A stretch of DNA of 57,489 nucleotides. Source: Rhodobacteraceae bacterium WD3A24 (GTDB lineage Bacteria; Pseudomonadota; Alphaproteobacteria; Rhodobacterales; Rhodobacteraceae). Made by a program: the position numbers and the translations under genes. Within the stretch, counting starts at the first letter, position 1. Each line of letters opens with the position of its first letter. The notes below the pieces were generated by a model. It did no database searches. It saw only the letters and a list, made by a program, of their open reading frames with translations, and was not told the origin of the DNA. Below are positions 1-8,657 of this stretch, one piece after another. The stretch spans positions 1-57,489 of the forward strand of contig PUHN01000018.1 of the NCBI GenBank assembly GCA_002967695.1, given 5' to 3'.

Positions 1-666
1 GACGACGCGGCCGCGCGGCGCGGGCAGGCCCTGGCCAGAAAGTCGGCCGAGCGCCGCGCGGCGACGCAGGCGCGCGCGGCCGAAGGGGCGCGCGCCCCGA
101 TGAGCGCCGAGTGGCTGAGCCACTGCCTGTCGGAAATCATGGACGATGACGCGGTGCTGTTCAGCGAGCTGGGCATCGTCGCCGGCGCGATGCGCCCCAG
201 GGGGCCCAACCGCGTGTTCTCCAACCCGCATTCGGGCGGGCTGGGCTGGGGGCTGCCCGCCGCGCTGGGCGCGCAGCTGGCCGACCGCGACCGGCTGACG
301 ATCGCCTGCATCGGCGACGGCTCCTACATGTTCGCCAACCCGGTGGCCTGCCACCAGATCGCCGAGGCGCTGGAGCTGCCGGTTCTGATCGTGGTCAAGA
401 ACAACGCGACCTGGAACGCCGTGCGACGGGCCGTCAACAACAGCTATCCCGATGGCGCGGCCAGCCGCGCCAACGAGATGCCGCTGACCTCGCTTCAGCC
501 CGCGCCCGACTACACCATGATCGCCCGCGCCAGCCGCGCCCATGCCGAGCGGGTCACCGACGGCGCCGAGCTGCCCGCCGCCCTTGAGCGCGCGCTCAAG
601 GCCATCCGCGAGGAGCGCCGCGCCGCCCTGCTCGACGTGGCCGTCGAGTTGTCCGACAAATACTGA
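1..666 (+). CDS. ThDP-dependent enzyme, C-terminal part (5' truncated)
   Basis: The frame is open from the first base of the window, so this is the last 222 codons of a longer gene; the first ATG in frame (position 100) is not the real start. It is the C-terminal thiamine-diphosphate-binding domain of the acetolactate synthase/benzoylformate decarboxylase superfamily. The ThDP/Mg motif is clear: GDG at 313-321, 26 residues, then NN at 400-405. The family is usually 520-600 residues, so about two thirds lie outside. The substrate cannot be read from this part; the motifs do not look like sulfoacetaldehyde acetyltransferase. A TauE/SafE exporter follows 32 bp downstream on the same strand. Confidence 0.85.
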   Translation, partial: DDAAARRGQALARKSAERRAATQARAAEGARAPMSAEWLSHCLSEIMDDDAVLFSELGIVAGAMRPRGPNRVFSNPHSGGLGWGLPAALGAQLADRDRLTIACIGDGSYMFANPVACHQIAEALELPVLIVVKNNATWNAVRRAVNNSYPDGAASRANEMPLTSLQPAPDYTMIARASRAHAERVTDGAELPAALERALKAIREERRAALLDVAVELSDKY

Positions 667-698
667 AATGAAAGGGCCCGTGGGGCGCTGATACAGCG

Positions 699-1439
699 AT
701 GGAATACATGTATATCCTCGCGGCGCTGGCGGTGCTCGCCGGCGGCGCGGTCAAGGGCGTCACCGGCGCCGGGGCGCCGGTGATCGCGATCCCGGCATTG
801 ACGATGCTGTTCGACGTCAAGATGGCGGTGACGATCATGGTCGTCCCCAACCTGCTGAGCAATGTGTGGCAGGCCTGGGCCTATCGCCGCGACATTCTGC
901 CCGCGCGGTTCATGGCGCATTTCGCCGGCGCGGGCGTGGCCGGGGTGATCGTGGGCAGCGTGATGCTCTCGGCGCTGCCGGGCGATGTCCTCTCGCTGAT
1001 CGTCGCGTCGGTGGTCGCCGGCTATGTGGCCCTGCGGGTTACGCGGCCGGGGCTTTGGATTCCGCCCTGGCTGGCGCAGCGGATGGCCGCCTTGGCGGGG
1101 CTGACGGGCGGGGCGCTGCAGGGCGCGACGGGCCTGTCGGCGCCGATCTCGATCACCTTTCTCAACGCGCAGCGCCTCGCGCGGCCGCAGTTCATCGGCA
1201 CCATCTCCGTCTTCTTCATCACCATGACGACCGCGCAGATCGTCTCGCTGGTTTCGCTGGGGCTGATGGATGTGCCGCGGGTGGCGATGGGGCTCGTGGC
1301 GCTGGGGCTGATCTTTGCCGGCATGCCGCTGGGCACCTGGCTGGGCCGGCGCATCTCGACGGTGGTGTTCGACCGGATCATCCTTGCGCTGCTCGCCGCG
1401 CTGGCGGTCAAGATCTTCACCGAAGCCGCGCTGGGCTGA
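699..1439 (+). CDS. TauE/SafE family membrane transporter
   Basis: A 246-residue, strongly hydrophobic protein with about seven or eight predicted membrane segments and the N-terminal GGxxKGVTGxGxPxxxxP pattern typical of the TauE/SafE (DUF81) family. The second half repeats the pattern weakly (GGALQGATG), as expected for this internally duplicated fold. Members export sulfite, sulfoacetate or other small organic anions; the substrate here is unknown. A second possible start (ATG 708) lies 9 bp downstream and neither has a strong ribosome binding site. It probably shares a transcript with the preceding ThDP enzyme, hinting that the two handle the same compound. It converges with the Liv operon 26 bp beyond its stop. 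Confidence 0.85.
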   Translation: MEYMYILAALAVLAGGAVKGVTGAGAPVIAIPALTMLFDVKMAVTIMVVPNLLSNVWQAWAYRRDILPARFMAHFAGAGVAGVIVGSVMLSALPGDVLSLIVASVVAGYVALRVTRPGLWIPPWLAQRMAALAGLTGGALQGATGLSAPISITFLNAQRLARPQFIGTISVFFITMTTAQIVSLVSLGLMDVPRVAMGLVALGLIFAGMPLGTWLGRRISTVVFDRIILALLAALAVKIFTEAALG

Positions 1440-1465
1440 CCCACCCACGCCGCGGGGCGGGCGCG

Positions 1466-2155
1466 TCAGAGGCCGAGATACCGCCCCGCGACCTCGTCGG
1501 TCAGCCCCGCCGCCGGCCCCGTCCAGACGGTGCGCCCGCGTTCGAGCACGACGCAGTCGTCGGCCAGCGGCAGGATTTCCGAGAGGGTCTTGTCCACCAG
1601 CAGGATCGACAGCCCCTCGGCCTTGAGCCGCCCGACCGCCGCCCAGATCTCGCGGCGGATGACGGGGGCGAGGCCCTCGGTCGCCTCGTCGAGGATCAGC
1701 AGCCGCGGATTGGTCATCAGGGCGCGGCCGATCGCCAGCATCTGCTGCTCGCCCCCCGACAGCGTGGCGGCGTGCTGGCCGGCGCGCTCCTGCAGCCGGG
1801 GGAAGAGATCATGGACACGCGCCAGCGTCCACAATCCCGGCCGCGCGGCGGCGATGAGATTTTCCGTCACCGTCAGATTGGGAAAGCAGCGCCGCCCCTC
1901 GGGCACCAGCCCGATTCCCAGCCGCGCCGCGCGAAACGACGGCAGCGCGGTGATGTCGCGCGCGCGAAAGCGCACCGCGCCGCGCCGGATCGGCAGCATC
2001 CGGCACACCGCATGGATCGTCGTCGTCTTGCCCATGCCGTTGCGCCCCATCAGCGCGACGGCGGTGCCTTCGCGCACCTGCAGATCGACGCCGAACAGCG
2101 CCTGCGAGGCGCCGTAGAAGACCTCGAGTCCCTCGACCTCCAGCAGCGCGCTCAT
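1466..2155 (-). CDS. Liv-type ABC transporter ATP-binding protein (LivF-like)
   Basis: ATPase of 229 residues from the branched-chain amino acid/amide ABC importer family. Walker A is GRNGMGKTTT (residues 37-46), the signature is LSGGEQQ (132-138) and Walker B is LLILDEAT (152-159). The short length and the MGKTTT form of Walker A are characteristic of LivF. It is the last gene of a five-gene operon and its start overlaps the stop of the LivG-like gene by 4 bp, implying translational coupling. It would energise the LivH/LivM-like channel on the cytoplasmic face. The transported solute is not determined by this gene. Confidence 0.93.
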   Translation of the reverse strand: MSALLEVEGLEVFYGASQALFGVDLQVREGTAVALMGRNGMGKTTTIHAVCRMLPIRRGAVRFRARDITALPSFRAARLGIGLVPEGRRCFPNLTVTENLIAAARPGLWTLARVHDLFPRLQERAGQHAATLSGGEQQMLAIGRALMTNPRLLILDEATEGLAPVIRREIWAAVGRLKAEGLSILLVDKTLSEILPLADDCVVLERGRTVWTGPAAGLTDEVAGRYLGL

Positions 2156-2907
2156 GCTTCCTCCCCGTCGCCCAGATAGGCGCGGCGCACCTGCGGATCG
2201 GCGCGAATCTCGTCGACCGTCCCGGTCGCGATGACCTGCCCGCTCGCGAGCACCGAGACCCGGTCAGCCAGCGCGAAGACCGCGTCCATGTCGTGTTCGA
2301 CCAGAAGAATCGGCGCCTCGGCGCGCAGCCCGTCGAGGAAAGCAGTCAGCGTGCGCGCCCCGTCGGCGCCCAGCCCGGCCATCGGCTCGTCGAGAAGAAA
2401 CGCCTTCGGCGCCAGCGCCAGCGCGACCGCGAGTTCGAGAAGCCGCCGCTCGCCATGCGACAGCGTCTCGGACGGCACGCCCGCCCGCCCGGCAAGGCCC
2501 ACGCGGGCGAGGAGGTCGTGCGCCGGGCCGGTCAGCGAGCGGTCGCGGCGAACCGGCCGGACGAAGCGATAGGGATGGCCCTGCCGCGCCTGCAGCGCCA
2601 GCATCACGTTGCGCAGGGCGGTGTATTCGGGGATCAGCGACGAGACCTGAAACGTCCGCCCCAGCCCCAGCCGCGCGCGGCGGGCGACCGACAGGCCGGT
2701 GATGTCGCGCCCGGCAAAGCGGATGGTGCCCGCATCGGGCGTGTGACGGCCGCTGATCAGCGCCATCAGCGTGGACTTGCCTGCCCCGTTGGGGCCGATC
2801 AGCGCATGGATCTCGCCCGGCATCAGCGTCAGCGCGACATTGTCGGCCGCTGCCAGCGCGCCGAAGCTCTTGGAGACTCCCGACAACTCCAGCACCGGCT
2901 CAGCCAT
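2152..2907 (-). CDS. Liv-type ABC transporter ATP-binding protein (LivG-like)
   Basis: Second ATPase of the importer, 251 residues. Walker A is GPNGAGKST (38-46), the signature is LSHGERR (149-155) and Walker B is LLDEP (171-175). The C-terminal tail typical of LivG (VLASGQVIATGTVDEIRADP) is present. LSHGE rather than LSGGE is common in this subfamily. It pairs with the LivF-like protein to form the asymmetric nucleotide-binding dimer. The gene overlaps the LivM-like permease by 8 bp upstream and the LivF-like gene by 4 bp downstream. Confidence 0.93.
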   Translation of the reverse strand: MAEPVLELSGVSKSFGALAAADNVALTLMPGEIHALIGPNGAGKSTLMALISGRHTPDAGTIRFAGRDITGLSVARRARLGLGRTFQVSSLIPEYTALRNVMLALQARQGHPYRFVRPVRRDRSLTGPAHDLLARVGLAGRAGVPSETLSHGERRLLELAVALALAPKAFLLDEPMAGLGADGARTLTAFLDGLRAEAPILLVEHDMDAVFALADRVSVLASGQVIATGTVDEIRADPQVRRAYLGDGEEA

Positions 2908-3880
2908 GGCGCTGCCTCCCCGCGATCAGCCCGATCAGCCCGCCGCGCGCGAACAGCACCACCAGCAGCAGCACCAGCCCCAGGAACAGTTGCCAGTGCT
3001 GGGTCAGCCCGCCGAACACCGTCTCGAAACCCACGAGGATCGCGGCACCGGCGACGGGGCCGAAAAGCCGCCCCACGCCGCCGAGAATGCAGATCACGAT
3101 CAGCTCGCCCGAGGTCTGCCAGGCCATCATGGCGGGGCTGACGAAGCCGTTGAGATCGGCCATCAGGGCGCCGGCCAGCCCGGTGATCATCCCCGAGGCC
3201 GCGAAGGCCGCCAGCTTGACCCCGAAGGGCGCGATGCCCACCGCCGCGGCGCGGTCGGGATTTTGCCGGATCGCCATGAGCGCCGCGCCGAACCGCGCCC
3301 CGCGTAACATGGCGAACAACGCCAGCGCGGCCAGCAGCACGCCGTAGGAGATCACGAACATGTCCCATGGCCGCATGGTGTCGAGGCCGGGAATGCCGTT
3401 GCGCAGGAATATGGGCAGGCCGTCCTCGCCCCCATAGGCGGGCCAGGACAGCATGAAGTAGTAGAGCATCTGCGCGAAGGCCAGCGTGATCATGATGAAG
3501 AAGATGCCGCTGGTGCGCAGCGACAGCGCCCCGATCACCGCCGCCAGCAGGCCGGCCAGCACCATCGCCACCACCCAGATCACGATCATCTGGTCGGTGC
3601 CGGGCAGGCCAAGCAGCACGGGCGTGCCGTTGAAGGCGTGATGGGCCAGAATTCCGGCGACGTATCCGCCCAGCCCGAAATAGGCGGCGTGGCCGAACGA
3701 CACCATGCCGCCGAGCCCCAGCGCGAGGTTGAGCCCCACCCCCGCCAGCGCCAGCAGCGTCACGCGCGTGGCCAGCGTGACATAGAACGGCTCATCGACC
3801 GCCAGCGCGACGAGCGGCGCGGCCAGCAGCCCCAGCGCGAGCACGGCGTTGATGGTCAGTTCGCGTCGGCGTTCATCCAT
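2900..3880 (-). CDS. Liv-type ABC transporter permease (LivM-like)
   Basis: Integral membrane permease of 326 residues with about nine hydrophobic segments. The family region GLGGMVSFGHAAYFGLGGY lies near residues 55-75, and GMITGLAGALMADLNGFVSP and GGVGRLFGPVAGA follow further on. These are conserved in LivM-type subunits of branched-chain amino acid, urea and aromatic acid importers. The gene overlaps the LivH-like gene by 8 bp and the LivG-like gene by 8 bp, so all membrane and ATPase subunits are translated from tightly coupled cistrons. Confidence 0.92.
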   Translation of the reverse strand: MDERRRELTINAVLALGLLAAPLVALAVDEPFYVTLATRVTLLALAGVGLNLALGLGGMVSFGHAAYFGLGGYVAGILAHHAFNGTPVLLGLPGTDQMIVIWVVAMVLAGLLAAVIGALSLRTSGIFFIMITLAFAQMLYYFMLSWPAYGGEDGLPIFLRNGIPGLDTMRPWDMFVISYGVLLAALALFAMLRGARFGAALMAIRQNPDRAAAVGIAPFGVKLAAFAASGMITGLAGALMADLNGFVSPAMMAWQTSGELIVICILGGVGRLFGPVAGAAILVGFETVFGGLTQHWQLFLGLVLLLVVLFARGGLIGLIAGRQRHG

Positions 3881-4790
3881 TGGCGGGAAACAGCCCCCTG
3901 GGGCGCAGGATCAGCACCAGCGCCATCAATATGTAGATCAGCATCGAGGCCAGCGCCGCGCCCACATCCATCGCCTGGCTGGGGTCGAGAAACAGGCCGA
4001 ACGCGCGCGGCAGGAGAAAGCGGCCCATCGTGTCGATCACGCCGACCAGCAGCGCGCCGACCATCGCGCCCTTGATCGAGCCGATGCCGCCGATCACGAT
4101 CACCACGAAGGCCAGGATCAGCACCGGCTCGCCCATCCCCACCTGCACCGACTGGATCGCGCCGACCAGCGCGCCGGCCATGCCCGCCAGCGCCGCGCCC
4201 AGCGCGAAGACCACGGTGTAGAGGGCGCGGATGTTCACGCCCAGCGCGGCGATCATCTCGCGGTCGCTCTCGCCGGCGCGGATGCGGATGCCCAGCCGGG
4301 TGCGCGCGATCAGCAGCCACAGCCCCAGCGCGGTGAGCAGGCCGACGCCGATCAGCGCCAGCCGGTAGAGCGAGTAGTCGACGATGCCGAGGCTGACGGT
4401 GCCGTTGAGAAGATCGGGCACGCTGAGATAGAGCGGAAACGGGCCGAAGATGATGCGCACGCCCTCCGAGAGGATCAGGATCAGAGCGAAGGTCGCGAGC
4501 ACCTGGTCGAGATGGTCACGCGCATACAATCGCCGGATCACGACGACCTCGATGATCGCCCCCGCCGCGGCGGCGGCGGCGAGCCCCGCGACGAGGCCCA
4601 GCCAGAAACTGCCCAGCCAGCCCGCCACCACCGCGCAGACGAAGGCCCCGATCATGTACAGCGAGCCATGCGCGAGGTTGATCAGGCCCATCACGCCGAA
4701 GACCAGCGTGAGGCCCGCGGCCATCAGGAACAGCATCAGACCGAACTGCACGCCGTTGAGCAGCTGCTCGACGAGAAGGGAAAGACTCAT
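3873..4790 (-). CDS. Liv-type ABC transporter permease (LivH-like)
   Basis: Permease of 305 residues with about eight membrane segments. The N-terminal LLNGVQFGLMLFLMAAGLTLVFG and the later GGIGSIKGAMVGALLVG are the standard LivH hallmarks. It forms the translocation channel with the LivM-like subunit. It begins 57 bp after the end of the substrate-binding protein gene; this is the only real gap in the operon and the place where a processing or attenuation site could set a higher level of the binding protein. Confidence 0.92.
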   Translation of the reverse strand: MSLSLLVEQLLNGVQFGLMLFLMAAGLTLVFGVMGLINLAHGSLYMIGAFVCAVVAGWLGSFWLGLVAGLAAAAAAGAIIEVVVIRRLYARDHLDQVLATFALILILSEGVRIIFGPFPLYLSVPDLLNGTVSLGIVDYSLYRLALIGVGLLTALGLWLLIARTRLGIRIRAGESDREMIAALGVNIRALYTVVFALGAALAGMAGALVGAIQSVQVGMGEPVLILAFVVIVIGGIGSIKGAMVGALLVGVIDTMGRFLLPRAFGLFLDPSQAMDVGAALASMLIYILMALVLILRPRGLFPANG

Positions 4791-4847
4791 GGGAAACGGG
4801 CTTTCGCGCGGGCGCGCGGCCCCCGCGGGGCCGCGCGCGACGGCGTC

Positions 4848-5990
4848 TTACATCCGGCACTCATCGACATAGACGTCGACATGGTCCTCGAAGGCGGTGC
4901 CGATGATGCGGTTGGTCAGCTCGCCGTCGCCCTGCACCACCTCGCGGATATAGATGTCCTGGATCGGGTGATGGTTGGCGGCAAAGGCGAAGTCGCCGCG
5001 CACCGAGTCGAAGTCGGCCGCGCGCAGCGCCTCGCGGAAGGCGTCCGCGTCGTCCACATCGGCCTGCTCCAGCGCCGACAGGATCAGGTTGGCCGTGTCA
5101 TAGCCTTGGCTGGCGTAAAGCGAAGGCGTGCGGCCGTATTCGGCGCGGAAGGCCTCGATGAAAGCTTCGTTGGCGGCGTTGTCGAGATCGGGCGACCACT
5201 GGCTGGTGTTGATCACGCCCAGCGCGTTCTCGCCCATCGCCGGCAGCATGTCCTGGCCGAAGCTGAAGGCCGCCGAGACGATCGGCAGATCGAGACCCGA
5301 CTGCTCGTACTGGCGCATGAAGGAGATGCCCATCCCGCCCGGCAGGAAGAAGAAGATGCTGTCGGCGCCCGAATCGCGGATCTGGGCGATCTCGGCGGCA
5401 TAATCCGTCTGGCCCAGCTGGGTGAACAGCTCACCGGCCAGTTCGCCGTCATAGTGGCGCTTGAAGCCGGTCAGCGCGTCAGTGCCGGCGGGATAGTTGG
5501 GCGCCATGATGAAGGTGTTCTCATAGCCCAGCTCGTTGGCGGTCGCCCCGGCGGCCTCGTGCAGCGAATCGTTCTGCCAGGCGGCGTTGAAGTAGTTCTC
5601 GCTGCAGTTCTCGCCGGCCAGCGCCGACGGCCCCGCATTCGGCGAGATGTAGAAGACGCCCTGCGCCACGGTCGAGGGCACCACCGCCATCGCGAGATTC
5701 GACCAGATGATGCCGGTGAGGATGTCGACCCGCTCGGACTGGATCATCCGCCGGGCGATCTGCACCGCGAGCTCGGGCCGGCGGGCGTCATCCTCGACGA
5801 TCAGTTCGACCGCGTCGGAGCCCGACTGCGCGAGCGCGAGCTCGAAGCCGTCGCGCACATCGACGCCGAGGCCGGCGCCGCCCCCCGACAGCGTGGTGAT
5901 CATGCCCACGCGGGCCTCCTGCGCGACAGCCGGTGCGGCGGCGAGCGTCAGCGCGGCGATGCTTGCGGCGGCACGTTTGGCAAAACTCAT
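4848..5990 (-). CDS. Liv-type ABC transporter substrate-binding protein
   Basis: Periplasmic binding protein of 380 residues, first gene of the importer operon. The start at 5990 is chosen because it gives a clean signal peptide (Lys-Arg, then an Ala-rich core, cleavage near AVAQ|EA at about residue 23) and has a strong GGAGGAG ribosome binding site just upstream; the open frame extends 30 codons further without signal-like sequence. The mature protein has the Leu/Ile/Val-binding type I fold pattern (VGMITTLSGGGAGLGVDVRDG). Such proteins bind amino acids, amides or aromatic acids. Nearby catabolic genes (ThDP enzyme, adenine deaminase) do not settle the ligand. Confidence 0.9.
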   Translation of the reverse strand: MSFAKRAAASIAALTLAAAPAVAQEARVGMITTLSGGGAGLGVDVRDGFELALAQSGSDAVELIVEDDARRPELAVQIARRMIQSERVDILTGIIWSNLAMAVVPSTVAQGVFYISPNAGPSALAGENCSENYFNAAWQNDSLHEAAGATANELGYENTFIMAPNYPAGTDALTGFKRHYDGELAGELFTQLGQTDYAAEIAQIRDSGADSIFFFLPGGMGISFMRQYEQSGLDLPIVSAAFSFGQDMLPAMGENALGVINTSQWSPDLDNAANEAFIEAFRAEYGRTPSLYASQGYDTANLILSALEQADVDDADAFREALRAADFDSVRGDFAFAANHHPIQDIYIREVVQGDGELTNRIIGTAFEDHVDVYVDECRM

Positions 5991-6055
5991 GATATCTCCT
6001 CCCTGTCCCTTGCTTATTGTTCCGACGCCCGCGGACGCCGATCCTGACTGACGGC

Positions 6056-6084
6056 ATAGTGCGGCGTGACGGCGCCTCATGCAA
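6056..6084 (-). promoter_or_regulatory. Possible promoter of the Liv operon
   Basis: On the minus strand TTGCAT (6084-6079) and CACTAT (6061-6056) are separated by 17 bp, upstream of the binding-protein gene. Both boxes match the housekeeping consensus in four to five of six positions. It is a pattern match only. Confidence 0.3.
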
Positions 6085-6133
6085 GAAATTGACGCGCCAT
6101 TTTCGCCAGGATCGGCCAGGGCGCCGGAGCCAC

Positions 6134-6162
6134 TGGCGACGCGGCGGCGCGCGCCCTACACT
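6134..6162 (+). promoter_or_regulatory. Possible promoter of adenine deaminase gene
   Basis: TGGCGA (6134-6139) and TACACT (6157-6162) are 17 bp apart and end about 25 bp before the start codon at 6188. The resulting leader would be too short for a purine riboswitch. Pattern match only. Confidence 0.35.
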
Positions 6163-6187
6163 GCCGCCGGAATTGCAGGAGGCGATC

Positions 6188-7912
6188 ATGGACGAGCTGG
6201 AGCGGCGCATCGCGGTCGCGGCAGGGGAGAGCCCCGCCGACACGGTCCTGCGCGGGGGGCGCGTGTTCGATCTGATCACCGGCGAGATGACCGGCGGCGA
6301 CGTGGCTATCGCCGACGGCGTGATCGCCGGTGTCGGCGCGCCTTATCAGGGCGCCGAGGTCATCGACGTGGCCGGCGCGGTGCTGGTGCCGGGGTTCATC
6401 GACACGCATCTGCACATCGAATCCAGCATGGTCACGCCGCACGAGTTCGACCGCTGCGTCACCCCGCGCGGCGTGACCACCGCGATCTGCGACCCGCACG
6501 AGATCGCCAATGTCGCCGGGCTCGACGGCATCCGGTATTTCCTGGAAGCCAGCGCGCAGACGGTCATGGATATCCGCGTGCAGCTTTCCTCCTGCGTGCC
6601 GTCCACCGAGATGGAGACCTCCGGCGCGCGGCTCGACGCGGCCGATCTCGCGCCGCTGAAGGATCACGACCGGGTCATCGGGCTGGCCGAGTTCATGAAC
6701 TATCCCGGCGTGATCCACCGCGACCCGGCCGCGATGGACAAGCTGCGCGCCTTTGCGGGGCGTCACATCGACGGGCATGCGCCGCTGCTGAGCGGGACGG
6801 GACTGAATGCCTACATCGCCGCCGGCATCCGCACCGAGCACGAGGCGACCACCGCCGAAGAGGCGCTGGAGAAGCTGCGCAAGGGCATGCGGGTTCTGAT
6901 CCGCGAAGGCTCGGTGTCGAAGGATCTCCACGCCCTCGCCCCGATCCTGACGGAGCGGACATCGCCCTATATCGCCCTGTGCACCGACGACCGCAATCCG
7001 CTCGACATCGCCGAGCACGGCCATCTCGACTACATGATCCGCACGCTCATCGCGCTGGGCGTGCCGGTGCTGGCGGCCTACCGCGCGGCGAGCCTGTCGG
7101 CGGCCGAGGCGTTCGGGCTGCGCGACCGCGGGCTGATCGCGCCGGGGCGGCGGGCCGATATCGTGGTGCTCGACGATCTGGAGGACTGCCGCGCACGCAT
7201 GGTGCTCGCGGCCGGCCGCGTGGCCGACGCGGCCGCCTTCGCGGCGCGGCCGGGCATCGCGCCGGTGGCGCGCGATTCGGTGCGCGCGCCGCGGGTCGGG
7301 GCCGAAGACATCATCGCCGCCACCCCGTCCGGCGGGCCGGGCGGCACCCCCATGCCCGTTATCGGCATCGAGCCGGGCAAGATTATCACCCACTGGCTGG
7401 CCGAGACCACCCCTGTAACCGGCCCCGACCCCGCGCGCGATCTCGCCCGCATCGCGGTGATCGAGCGCCACGGCCGCAACGGAAACATTGCGGGGGGGTA
7501 TGTGCGCGGATTCGGGATGGCGCGCGGCGCGATCGCCTCCACCGTCGCCCATGACCACCACAACATCGTGGTGGTCGGCGCCGACGCGGCCGACATGGCC
7601 GCCGCCGCCAACCGGCTGGGCGAGATCGAAGGCGGCTTCGCCGTCGCGGCGGGCGGTCATGTGACCAGCGAACTCGCCCTGCCCGTGGCCGGGCTGATGA
7701 GTCTGGAGCCCTTCGAGACAGTCGAGGCCCGGCTGCGCGAGCTGCGCGCGGCGGCCCGCGATCTGGGCGTGACGCTCGACGAGCCCTTCCTGCAGCTCGC
7801 CTTCCTCGCCCTGCCGGTGATCCCGCATCTCAAGATCACCGACCGGGGGCTGGTGGACGTGGACGCCTTCGCCCTGCTCGCCACCGCCCCGCCGGCGCCG
7901 CCGGGGGCCTGA
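6188..7912 (+). CDS. ade: Adenine deaminase
   Basis: Amidohydrolase of 574 residues converting adenine to hypoxanthine and ammonia, close to the usual AdeC length of about 575-590. The metal site DTHLHIES is at residues 72-79, followed by the family-specific CDPHEIANV region, an HGHAP-like block, CTDDRNP in the middle and [10 protein letters not shown] in the C-terminal domain. The start at 6188 is supported by a perfect AGGAGG five bases upstream; the longer open frame from 6017 lacks homology-like sequence. The gene stands alone, divergent from the Liv operon and convergent with sodB. It would serve purine salvage or use of adenine as a nitrogen source. Confidence 0.93.
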   Translation: MDELERRIAVAAGESPADTVLRGGRVFDLITGEMTGGDVAIADGVIAGVGAPYQGAEVIDVAGAVLVPGFIDTHLHIESSMVTPHEFDRCVTPRGVTTAICDPHEIANVAGLDGIRYFLEASAQTVMDIRVQLSSCVPSTEMETSGARLDAADLAPLKDHDRVIGLAEFMNYPGVIHRDPAAMDKLRAFAGRHIDGHAPLLSGTGLNAYIAAGIRTEHEATTAEEALEKLRKGMRVLIREGSVSKDLHALAPILTERTSPYIALCTDDRNPLDIAEHGHLDYMIRTLIALGVPVLAAYRAASLSAAEAFGLRDRGLIAPGRRADIVVLDDLEDCRARMVLAAGRVADAAAFAARPGIAPVARDSVRAPRVGAEDIIAATPSGGPGGTPMPVIGIEPGKIITHWLAETTPVTGPDPARDLARIAVIERHGRNGNIAGGYVRGFGMARGAIASTVAHDHHNIVVVGADAADMAAAANRLGEIEGGFAVAAGGHVTSELALPVAGLMSLEPFETVEARLRELRAAARDLGVTLDEPFLQLAFLALPVIPHLKITDRGLVDVDAFALLATAPPAPPGA

Positions 7913-7948
7913 CCCGGCGCCCGGCGGGCGGGGCGCGGCGCGCGCCGC

Positions 7949-8557
7949 TTACCCGGCGAGGCGGGCGGCCACGTCTTCCCAGTTGACGAGATTGTCGAGG
8001 AAGTTCTGCAGATAGACGGGGCGCTTGTTGCGGAAGTCGATGTAGTAGGAGTGCTCCCACACATCGCAGCCCAGCAGCGCGGTCTGGCCGAAGCAGAGCG
8101 GATTGACGCCGTTCTCCGTCGAGGTGACCTTGAGGCTGCCGTCGGTGTCCTTGACCAGCCACGCCCAGCCCGAGCCGAACTGGCCCGCGCCCTTGGCGGC
8201 GAACTGCGTCTTGAACTCATCCAAACTGCCGAAGGCCTCGGTCAGCGCCTTTTCCAGCTCGCCCGGAATCTTCTTGTTTCCGCCCGGCGCCATCATCTCC
8301 CAGAACTGGGTGTGGTTCCAGTGCTGGGAGGCGTTGTTGAAGATGCCCGACTGCGCGATGGCCTTCGGGTCATAGGTGCCCTTGATGATCTCCTCGACGG
8401 GCTTGCCCTCCCACTCGGTGCCGGCGACGGCCTTGTTGCCGTTGTCGACATACGCCTTGTGGTGGATGTCGTGATGGTATTCCAGTGTCTCGCGGCTCAT
8501 GCCGAGATCGGCCAGTGCATCATGGGCATAGGGCAGATCGGGAAGTTCGAAAGCCAT
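7949..8557 (-). CDS. sodB: Superoxide dismutase, Fe-type
   Basis: Protein of 202 residues of the Fe/Mn superoxide dismutase family, detoxifying superoxide in the cytoplasm. Metal ligands are visible in the N-terminal HHDIHHKAYV helix, in HWNHTQFW, and in the C-terminal DVWEHSYY block. The NNASQHWNH sequence with Gln before the His-Trp fits the iron-dependent type rather than the Gly found in manganese enzymes. The start at 8557 is preferred over an in-frame ATG 22 codons upstream: it has GAGAGGA upstream and gives the canonical MAFELPDLPY N-terminus. Confidence 0.95.
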   Translation of the reverse strand: MAFELPDLPYAHDALADLGMSRETLEYHHDIHHKAYVDNGNKAVAGTEWEGKPVEEIIKGTYDPKAIAQSGIFNNASQHWNHTQFWEMMAPGGNKKIPGELEKALTEAFGSLDEFKTQFAAKGAGQFGSGWAWLVKDTDGSLKVTSTENGVNPLCFGQTALLGCDVWEHSYYIDFRNKRPVYLQNFLDNLVNWEDVAARLAG

Positions 8558-8593
8558 GTCGCGTCCTCTCGTTCGTTGAAAACCTCTGTGACC

Positions 8594-8623
8594 GTATAAG
8601 AGCCTCGCAGCGCGGATCGTCAA
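8594..8623 (-). promoter_or_regulatory. Putative sodB promoter
   Basis: On the minus strand TTGACG (8623-8618) and TTATAC (8599-8594) are spaced by 18 bp and end about 35 bp upstream of the sodB start. This is one of the better housekeeping promoter matches in the window. Confidence 0.5.
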
Positions 8624-8657
8624 GGGGCCGCGCCCCGCATCGCCGCGGGCGGCGGCT

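Noticed and set aside
3849-6047. A 732-codon open frame on the plus strand opposite the Liv permease and binding-protein genes
   Set aside because: It is Arg/His/Gln/Asp-rich with no domain, and runs antisense to well-identified genes; a typical artefact of very GC-rich DNA. The same applies to long frames at 6077-7828 (minus), 8664-10787 (plus), 12425-13792 (minus) and 51845-53317 (plus).
5991-6187. Purine riboswitch upstream of adenine deaminase
   Set aside because: The likely leader is only about 20-30 nt and no aptamer-like stems are seen.
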